A DNA stretch of 41,803 bases from positions 1 through 41,803 of the forward strand of contig JASMLX010000052.1 in the NCBI GenBank assembly GCA_030748495.1, given 5' to 3'. The notes beneath the pieces are model-generated. The model worked only from the letters and a program-made list of their open reading frames with translations, was not told the DNA's origin and did not search any database. The position numbers and the translations under genes are program-made. This document shows positions 35,380-41,803 of this stretch, in pieces; position 1 is the stretch's first letter, and the number at the start of each line of letters is the position of its first letter. Source of the stretch: Candidatus Poribacteria bacterium (GTDB lineage: Bacteria > Poribacteria > WGA-4E > UBA9662).

Positions 35380-36420
35380 AGCGATGCGCCCTCCAAGCCG
35401 GAGGCCAAAAGGAAGCAACCCAACGCTTAGCACCGTTGTTAAAAGAGATCGACGGTCTCAACGCCTATCAAAATGGATATAGTTGGTGTCTCTTCGAGCA
35501 AAGTACGGCTATCCTTCACCGACTATCGCCAATCTGACCGGCTATCACCAGACAAGGGTAAAAACCATCCTATCTCGAGATCTCAAACCAGGAGAAAGGT
35601 GGACGGTAGCGAGAAAATCTGTCCATGGAACCAGAGAAGTAATTTCTGACTCCAGATCCGGAGAAAGCCAAAGCCGATCCAATTCTTGAAATCGGTGCTA
35701 TCCATCCAGCCGACCAACAAAGGCTAGGGTGAGCGGCTGGCAAATTGACGGTGTCTAAGATACTTGGCCGACATAATTGGCGGAAAGTCAGTCCAGGTTT
35801 GCCTTTTCAATGCAGAGGAAGAAGCCTAACAGGCATTAAAACAACTTGCCAACTCGGATGAACCAGACCTCAACAGCGGTCAAGAAAAGTGGTCTCCCTT
35901 GACAAGTTATGCGGGAAGATGAAGCTAGAGAGCTTTGGCCGAATCACAGATCCCAACCGGTGTTGGGGCCCCTTGGGAATCAGACCAATAGTGAAACTCC
36001 CAATCATTCGAGAATAGACCTCTGCTGATGGAGTAGTCAGTCCGGTTGACGGGACCAGCGATTTTCTGATTCTTCCCTGTCTGAGTGCCGATGGTATAAG
36101 TCTGCTTTTGGCCCAACTGAGCGATAAGTATCCGGATAAGTTTATACTGCTCATCTCCGATTATGTGCCATCTCAGAGTGAAAGGGGGTTGAAAATTCCA
36201 CCCCATATGATGCTGGTTTCAGTTCCGGCCGAGAGTCCTCAATTGAATCCAGTTGAAAACATATAGTAGGAAATTGGAGAGAAATCCGGTCTGAATCTCA
36301 GCTTCGAGAGTACGGATCAGTTAGAAATAGATTCAGCCCCGGCACGAATGAAGTTGGAAAATGAGCCTCAGGTGATAGAATCGATGGCGAGATTTCAATA
36401 GATCGTTAGCAACTTATAGA
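35380..36420 (+). mobile_element. decayed IS630-type transposase
   Basis: Nearly full-length but interrupted. Fragments in order: AKYGYPSPTIANLTGYHQTR (helix-turn-helix), VSKILGRHNWRKVSPG, FGRITDPNRCWGPLGIRPIV, VSPVDGTSDFLILPC, LISDYVPSQSERGLKIPPHM, ESPQLNPVENI, stop, stop. This is the IS630/Tc1-like order (FGR..DPRRCWAP.G.RP, VMDGAGWH, SPELNPVE.LW). The second catalytic Asp (LISD) and the Glu of NPVE survive, but the first Asp block is changed and many stops and frameshifts are present. It has no activity potential. Confidence 0.8.
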
Positions 36421-36766
36421 TTCGTCATTGGTATCACCAAGAAAAAACGGCATCAACAAATATTTTGACACCTACAAAATCACGTTCTGTTGAATCCTTG
36501 TTGTAGCGCAAAACTGTAGGCATTGTCTGTCATTTTTTGGCCAATTCTCCAGTATTGGCAATCATTCTAGCCCATTCTACCATAACCGAATCCAAAAGTA
36601 CTCTTGCGGATAAAGTGCAGGTGAAATCCATGAAGTCGGAGAGAAAAAACCTTGTCATCGCTGTGTTTTGTCATTCTTGTCGATACTCATCAAGTTAAAC
36701 TTGGCTACCGCTTGAGCGTCAGTTTCCCAAACTATCGAAGCGTCGAGGCTTTTTACTGCTTGTTTG
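36421..36766. other. intergenic, nothing recognisable
   Basis: About 345 bases between the IS630-type fossil and the end of the adaptor gene. No frame resembling the inner-membrane pump expected after an adaptor gene could be found. Confidence 0.4.
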
Positions 36767-38755
36767 TTACTTGTCATCATCTTCCTCGTTTTGTGTCAGT
36801 TGTTCTAATGAAGGAATGTAGACAAGGTCACCGTCCGAAACACCGCTCAAGATTTGAAAGTGGGTGTTGTTACGTTGTCCTACCTCAACCCGTGTTCTAA
36901 CCCCTTTCAGTTCCTCTTTCTTTGATTTTTTACCTTTAAAGGTAAATTTCTTTTTCTTTTTTTTGGGCTGGTCCGGTACATTGGGGTCGTTTAGCTGGAC
37001 AAAGTGCTTCCGTTCACTGTCGAGGTTGGCAGGCAGATTCCGTAAGTTAAACTTACTTTCTGACACCAGGTGAATCGAAGTTGGGCCAGCACGTAAATCA
37101 CTAGGATTGCCCTTGAGTAAAATTTCGACGTTGTACCGATCTTTATCTTGATGAATTTTACCAATGGTGGCGTCATGTTTTTTGCCGACTAAAGTCTCTA
37201 CCTTAACGGGTTGATTAGAAACCAGCAAGTCCAAATCGGCCCCAGCGACAGTAGTATTAGCTGTCATGATATTGGTGACAATAACCGATTCAATAGGTAA
37301 TTGTGGAATATTTTTTTTGTCAAAAACAATAATGTCAACGTCGGCAGTCATACCGGGTAGAAGTTCAGACTCTGAATCATCAATTTCAATAACCACTTTA
37401 AAGGTAACCACACCTTGAGAGCCACCGCCACCTTGCCGCCCAAAATTTGGAGCGCTCGGCGCAATCTCTGTCACCTGCCCCGTGAACACTTGATCCGGGT
37501 GGGACTCAAGTTTGATTTCGGCTCGTTGACCAAGAGCTACTTTACCAATTTCAGCTTCGTTAATTCGAGTCGTGACCTCCATTTTTGATAAATCTGATAT
37601 GGTTAAAACAGGTGGAGCTTGAGAATAGCCCCCACGAGCTCCCATTACTGAATCCCCCGCTTCAAGACGCATTCTGGTAATGCGCCCTGAAATAGGTGCC
37701 TTAATAACTGTCCAATCCAGGTCGATAATATTGTCTTGCAAGGTAGTTTCTGCTTGAACCAGACCCGATTTGGCTTGAGCCTCAGCAGTAAGGCTCATAG
37801 CGGTTTGTTCTTCTACGGTTTCAAGTGCCTGTTGCAAACGAATTTTTGCATTTTCCAGATTAGCTGTCGCTTGTTTGGTACTCGCCTCTTGGGAAGTCTG
37901 GATGGTACCCAAATTCTGTTCTATTAGGCGTAAAGTGGCTTGTCGATTTTCTATAGCCCGATTTCGGGCATCTATATTTTGCTGCTGAGATTCTATCGAT
38001 TTGGCCTGAGAGATAACATTTTTTTTGGCAGATTCGTAGGCGGATTCAGCTCTGGAAAACCGCAGTTCAGCATCTTCAAGTGATTTTTTGGAGACAAATT
38101 TTTTCTCATAGAGGTCTTTCGATCGGTCATATTCGGCCCTGGTATTATCTAGTTCGATTTTGGCTGAGGCCTCATTAGATTTATTTTGCTCTAACTGAAG
38201 TTCGGCCTGTTGTAGGGTGATCTTTGCCTGACTGAGTGTAATGCGGTCTTGCTCCAACAGATTTTTGGTGCTTTCAATGTCCGTTCTGGCTGAACTCAAT
38301 TGTTGTAGCGCCGTAGCTTTGGTCGAAGCCAATGCTGCTTTTGCTGACTCTAAACTATTCTCGTACTGCAGGATATCGGATGATCTTCCTTTTCCCGCCA
38401 AGAAAGTTTGGAGCTGGGACTGTTCTACTGACGCTTGGCTAGATTCAAGCCGGGCTTCAGCCTGTTTCTTTCGTTGGAGAACTTTATCATCGTCAATTTT
38501 TAGTAGTTCCTGATCTTTTTCGACGTAATCGCCTTCTTTAACAAATAATTGTTTAACCTGGCCAGAGACATTCGACTTCACTTCCACAAAAAGCCGTGGT
38601 TCTAAACTGCCGGTTTCTCTGATTTTGACTACAAATTCGCCGCGGCGCACCATTTCCGTTTTTTCGGTCGGCTCTTCCTTCTTTTTATCTCTATTGCAAC
38701 TAATAACCGTGGATAAAAGGATAGCCACAAATACCAGAAAACCCCCATTCTTCAT
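36767..38755 (-). CDS. HlyD/MacA-type periplasmic adaptor lipoprotein with very long coiled coil
   Basis: A 662-residue membrane-fusion protein. It has a lipobox VISC (Cys20), a biotinyl-lipoyl-like half (55-92, GQVKQLFVKEGDYVEKDQEL), a coiled-coil hairpin of about 250 residues (95-345), the second lipoyl half (APISGRITRMRLEAGDSV at 352-369) and a beta-barrel domain (VTTRINEAEIGKVALGQRAE, 393-412). The membrane-proximal part carries an extra stretch of roughly 120 residues (495-615) with a lysine-rich run (PKKKKKKF, 597-603). The coiled coil is longer than in MacA. Adaptors link an inner-membrane pump to TolC. It starts five bases after the TolC gene stop, so they form one operon, but no pump gene follows. 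Confidence 0.92.
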   Translation of the reverse strand: MKNGGFLVFVAILLSTVISCNRDKKKEEPTEKTEMVRRGEFVVKIRETGSLEPRLFVEVKSNVSGQVKQLFVKEGDYVEKDQELLKIDDDKVLQRKKQAEARLESSQASVEQSQLQTFLAGKGRSSDILQYENSLESAKAALASTKATALQQLSSARTDIESTKNLLEQDRITLSQAKITLQQAELQLEQNKSNEASAKIELDNTRAEYDRSKDLYEKKFVSKKSLEDAELRFSRAESAYESAKKNVISQAKSIESQQQNIDARNRAIENRQATLRLIEQNLGTIQTSQEASTKQATANLENAKIRLQQALETVEEQTAMSLTAEAQAKSGLVQAETTLQDNIIDLDWTVIKAPISGRITRMRLEAGDSVMGARGGYSQAPPVLTISDLSKMEVTTRINEAEIGKVALGQRAEIKLESHPDQVFTGQVTEIAPSAPNFGRQGGGGSQGVVTFKVVIEIDDSESELLPGMTADVDIIVFDKKNIPQLPIESVIVTNIMTANTTVAGADLDLLVSNQPVKVETLVGKKHDATIGKIHQDKDRYNVEILLKGNPSDLRAGPTSIHLVSESKFNLRNLPANLDSERKHFVQLNDPNVPDQPKKKKKKFTFKGKKSKKEELKGVRTRVEVGQRNNTHFQILSGVSDGDLVYIPSLEQLTQNEEDDDK

Positions 38756-38760
38756 CGTAG

Positions 38761-40158
38761 TTATAGATCCCCCATAGCTTTTTGGAGCGCGGTTCGCGCA
38801 ATTTTGTAATCGTAGAAAGAGCGTACTTGATTGGTTAATGCTTGTGCATAATCTGTCTGCGCTTGCAGTAATTCGAGTAGAAAAGCACGTTCCAGATCGT
38901 ATCGCCCCTTGGTAACGTCCAAATTTAAGCGGGCATTTCTAACCTGCTTCTCCGCAATATCGGTTGCCTTAGCCCTAGATGCTAAATTTAGATAGGATTG
39001 CCTCGCATCCAGGGAGATTGTTCTTTTCAAGTCTTCGATATTTTCCCGGCTCTGCTCCAATTGTAGTTCTACATTTTGGACTTGACGCTTTCGGACACCA
39101 GAATCAAACAGTGGAAAGTTAAGGGTAGCCGCCGCTCGCCAATCTCTCAAGTGTTCCAAATGCTCATATGTATCGAAAAAATCATCGAAATAGGTATCCA
39201 AATCCATGTTGTGTGAATACTCTACACCGACCGTGGGTAAGCGCTGTATTCGAGCTAATTGCAGTGAATATTGAAGGCGATTTAAGGTGGTGGTATTTTC
39301 AACGAACTCAGGTCGATTTTTTAGTGCTTTTTCGATTGCCTTGTCAAGCGTAACGTTAGGCGGTGTAACCGATGTCATTGGTTCCTCTATTTCGGTTAAA
39401 CTAATGCGAATGCTGGGATCTAGCCCCATTACACGGGGTAAATTAGACAAGGCAATATCCAATTGGTTTTGATTATTGAGAAGAGTTAGCTCGTTGTTGG
39501 CTTCCTGCACTTGAGCCGCAGCGATGTCGGCTTCGATCTGAATCCCGGCTTCAACGAAGGCCTCAACCCGTTGTCGATTATCTCTGGACCGCTGCAAAAT
39601 TTCTTTATTGACTGCGACCAAGGCTTGTGATTTTAGTACTTCATAGTAGGCTTGTGTGACCTCATAAATTAGACTTTGGCGAGTTCGCTCGTTTCGACTT
39701 TCCTGTGATTTCAGTGACTCTTTTTCTTGTAATAAGTTTAACCATCGTTGCCCAGAATCCCAGATGGTATATCGTCCTGTCAGACCAAAATTGTAGTTTT
39801 CGCCTTGCTCTAGTAAGACGAAGGTATCTTTGTCCAAATTCTCCCGTTGGCGCTGCATTCGGCGCAACTGATCGGAAAGCGTGTAATTGCCACTCAGACT
39901 AAAGTTAGGGTAGAAATTGGATTCTGCATCCTTGATACGGAGATTTTGTATAGCCACGCTGATTTGATTGTTCTTGACGGAGGTTGAATTTTCCAGTGCG
40001 AGTTGGAGGCACTGTTCAAGCGTCAGCGGGGTAGACAAATCAACCGCCTCTATTTCGGCAAAGGTTGGCATCAAAAATCCAACCTTAATTGAAATCAATA
40101 ACCCAAATATTAATGCGATGTTTGATTTAGCCTGAGTAACAGCTATTCGTTTTCCCAT
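38761..40158 (-). CDS. TolC-family outer-membrane efflux protein
   Basis: A 465-residue protein with signal peptide (IALIFGLLISIKVGFLMPTFA) and the two-fold outer-membrane-efflux repeat: LTLEQCLQLALENS at the first half and VTLDKAIEKALKNRPEF at the second, with long amphipathic helices between (YEVTQAYYEVLKSQALV; ARQSYLNLASRAKATDIAEKQ). TolC trimers form the exit duct of efflux and type I secretion systems. The ATG at 40158 is preferred over an upstream start at 40206 because GGAG is six bases before it. It is co-directional with the adaptor gene and divergent from the TonB-dependent receptor gene. Confidence 0.93.
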   Translation of the reverse strand: MGKRIAVTQAKSNIALIFGLLISIKVGFLMPTFAEIEAVDLSTPLTLEQCLQLALENSTSVKNNQISVAIQNLRIKDAESNFYPNFSLSGNYTLSDQLRRMQRQRENLDKDTFVLLEQGENYNFGLTGRYTIWDSGQRWLNLLQEKESLKSQESRNERTRQSLIYEVTQAYYEVLKSQALVAVNKEILQRSRDNRQRVEAFVEAGIQIEADIAAAQVQEANNELTLLNNQNQLDIALSNLPRVMGLDPSIRISLTEIEEPMTSVTPPNVTLDKAIEKALKNRPEFVENTTTLNRLQYSLQLARIQRLPTVGVEYSHNMDLDTYFDDFFDTYEHLEHLRDWRAAATLNFPLFDSGVRKRQVQNVELQLEQSRENIEDLKRTISLDARQSYLNLASRAKATDIAEKQVRNARLNLDVTKGRYDLERAFLLELLQAQTDYAQALTNQVRSFYDYKIARTALQKAMGDL

Positions 40159-40523
40159 ATACTTCTCCATGCGACTTACACTAAGTTTCGAAATCCTAAA
40201 ATCCACAAAGTTTTGGACGAAATCGGTTATTTAAAGTTTACGCCTTCGAATCTGGTGTCCAACTGAGTTAGGAATCTACGGTGAGCAGTAGACCATGCCA
40301 ATTCAAAAGACAGATTCAATATCGGAATCCGATTTGTAATCTTTAAGCTGTCAATTATACTCTGTTCCAAAACTGGGTCGCTAGAAAATTGGTGTTCATA
40401 AGTTGGACACCTATCGTCAACTCTGGGACGTTTTAAGGGAAAAATCGAGAGAAAAGGGGCGAAAAAGATGGCATATAACTTGCCCAATGGTTGGGTGACC
40501 TTACCCGATAGGAGATGTAACAC
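40159..40523. other. divergent intergenic region between the TolC and TonB-receptor genes
   Basis: About 365 bases that must hold promoters in both directions. A short CCCAA-TGG-TTGGG inverted repeat lies near 40483-40495, in the receptor leader. No Fur-like box was recognised. The receptor's ribosome binding site AGGAG is about nine bases before its ATG. Confidence 0.4.
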
Positions 40524-41803
40524 ATGAATAGATTAATGGTTTGGACCACCTTGATGGTTTCGATGGTCGCCTTTAGCCAATCTCAGGAACCTGAAACCAT
40601 CCGATTGAGCGAGATTGCAGTTTCTGCCACACGAATCGCCAAAGAGACTTTTCGCACACCAAACTCAATCTCCGTGATTGGGCGCCAACAGATTGATCGT
40701 ATGAGCCCGACAATTACGCCTCAAATCCTGTCGGAGGTGGGGGGAGTTTTTGCTCAGCAGACGACTGTGGGACAGGGCTCTCCTATTTTAAGAGGCTTAA
40801 CTGGTTATCAAACTTCAATCAACATTGATGGTGTCCGCCTCAACAACTCTACCTTCCGCTCTGGTCCGAACCAATACCTATCCACCATCGCACCTCACAA
40901 TTTAGATCGAATAGAAGTCTTACGTGGACCAGGATCAATGCTCTACGGTAGCGGTGCCATGGGCGGAGTAATTAGCATTTTCACCGATAAGCTCCACTTT
41001 TCGGATAGCGGTAAAATCAATCTTACCCCTCAGGCACGAGTTCGGTTCTCGACAGCTCAATCAGGACGAGTCGGGCAATTGGGGTTGAAAGGTGGTAATA
41101 ATCAGCTAGCTTTCTCTCTCAATGCGTCTGCTAGACGGTTTGGTGACCTAAAACTGGGCAGAGGTTACAACCTCCACTACCCAAATCGAAAATTCGAAAT
41201 TGTGGATCAACAACCAGATTCAGTGCCTGAAGATAGATGGCTAATCAAGGATGAGTCGCCTCTCGGCTGGTCGGCAGTCGATACAACAGCAAAATTTGGT
41301 TATCGGATCAATCTAGACCAGCAACTTTCATTGGCCTATCAAGCGTGGAGGCAGCCGGAAACCAATCGATACGATAAAATCTCCACCGGAGAGTACGAAC
41401 TATACCAGTTTGCACCACAGGACCGAAATCTTCTTTATGCTAATTATGTGTTGCGACGCCCACTTAGCTTTGTCGATGAAGCTAACTTGACAGCCTCTTA
41501 TCACCGGCAATATGAAGGTCGAAAGGAAATTAAAGCCAAAGCGACCCAGCAAAAAGAACGGTTTGATCTGGTTCAGACCTATGGCCTCGGTGGTCAAGTT
41601 GTAAGTACGGCACTTTCTCACCAACGTATTATTATTGGAGGGGAGTTCTATTTTGATTCGTTGTCTAGCAAAACAGTCAAAACTGAGCTTTCAACCAATC
41701 AGAAAATGGAGAATCTGGACTGGGGTCGGTTTCCTAACGGTTCTACGGCTCTAGATTTTAACCTGTTCGCTCAAAATGAGGTTGAGGTTAGGACTAATTT
41801 ACA
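40524..41803 (+). CDS. TonB-dependent receptor, 3' end outside the window
   Basis: The frame is open from ATG 40524 to the window edge (426 codons). It has a signal sequence (MNRLMVWTTLMVSMVAFSQS), a TonB-box-like start (ETIRLSEIAVSATRI) and a plug domain (about 40-150): TPNSISVIGRQQIDRM, ILRGLTGYQTSINIDGVRLN and DRIEVLRGPGSMLYGSGAMGGVISIFT. Barrel strands then begin (SLAYQAWRQPETNRYDKI, DRNLLYANYVLRRPLSF). The style, with RNLLYANY, is similar to haem/siderophore-type receptors, but the ligand cannot be settled. It transports a ligand across the outer membrane using TonB energy and is divergent to the TolC operon. Confidence 0.93.
   Translation, partial: MNRLMVWTTLMVSMVAFSQSQEPETIRLSEIAVSATRIAKETFRTPNSISVIGRQQIDRMSPTITPQILSEVGGVFAQQTTVGQGSPILRGLTGYQTSINIDGVRLNNSTFRSGPNQYLSTIAPHNLDRIEVLRGPGSMLYGSGAMGGVISIFTDKLHFSDSGKINLTPQARVRFSTAQSGRVGQLGLKGGNNQLAFSLNASARRFGDLKLGRGYNLHYPNRKFEIVDQQPDSVPEDRWLIKDESPLGWSAVDTTAKFGYRINLDQQLSLAYQAWRQPETNRYDKISTGEYELYQFAPQDRNLLYANYVLRRPLSFVDEANLTASYHRQYEGRKEIKAKATQQKERFDLVQTYGLGGQVVSTALSHQRIIIGGEFYFDSLSSKTVKTELSTNQKMENLDWGRFPNGSTALDFNLFAQNEVEVRTNL

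Noticed and set aside
35870..36206. Two minus-strand ORFs of 93-94 codons
   Set aside because: They are antisense to the IS630-type transposase remnant, which has a clear ordered match to the family on the plus strand.
40227..40523. 98-codon minus-strand ORF between the TolC and TonB-receptor genes
   Set aside because: Lies in a divergent promoter region, has no clear ribosome binding site and no family resemblance.

Overview
The window reads as about 42 kb of a Gram-negative bacterial chromosome. It encodes two lipoproteins with clear lipoboxes, a TolC-type outer-membrane channel with its periplasmic adaptor, and a TonB-dependent receptor. The family mix (DUF6785/DUF6784 membrane proteins, a GH123/DUF4091-type hydrolase, DUF362, HEAT repeats, a MoxR ATPase beside an alpha/alpha-toroid protein) would suit a Poribacteria-like or related environmental or host-associated lineage; that placement is inference, since no rRNA or other marker gene is present. 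TTG start codons preceded by Shine-Dalgarno-like sequences are frequent.

Layout. 0.2-1.8 kb (minus): an overlapping three-gene operon of a medium-chain dehydrogenase, a DUF2752 protein and a small membrane protein. 2-6.6 kb: a decayed zone with two broken copies of a DUF6785-type membrane protein, a deleted IS200/IS605 element, an IS3 remnant and a dead NIPSNAP gene, with one intact HEAT-repeat gene in the middle. 6.6-12.6 kb (plus): a DUF6174-type lipoprotein, a GH32 fructan/sucrose hydrolase, a sialate-O-acetylesterase-like SGNH esterase and a membrane GT-C glycosyltransferase. 13.1-14.7 kb: a secreted protein of unknown function and a nuclease-fold-like protein with a C-terminal winged helix.

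14.7-19.9 kb (minus): a tight run of quinone-oxidoreductase-like MDR, MoxR ATPase, secreted alpha/alpha-toroid repeat protein, DUF362 protein and sugar-phosphate isomerase-like TIM barrel, with a good sigma70-type promoter in front of moxR. 20.2-21.8 kb: an isochorismatase-family hydrolase and a formylglycine-generating-enzyme-like protein that lacks the catalytic cysteines. 22.4-27.9 kb (minus): batC-like TPR gene, batD-like gene, phoH, ybeY and a CNNM/CBS transporter-like gene. 28-33.9 kb (minus): a large secreted GH123/DUF4091-type protein behind an intact DUF6785 membrane protein.

34-36.5 kb is a second graveyard, with an IS66 C-terminal remnant and a nearly full-length but stop-riddled IS630-type transposase. 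36.8-40.2 kb (minus): a TolC protein followed 5 bp later by a lipoprotein adaptor with a very long coiled coil, without a pump gene. A TonB-dependent receptor starts divergently at 40524 and runs off the end.

No CRISPR array, tRNA, rRNA or recognisable defence system was seen. The most noteworthy points are the moxR-toroid-DUF362 operon, the EIQT nuclease-like/winged-helix protein, the intact DUF6785 gene with two dead relatives in the same window, and the extensive IS decay around otherwise intact genes.
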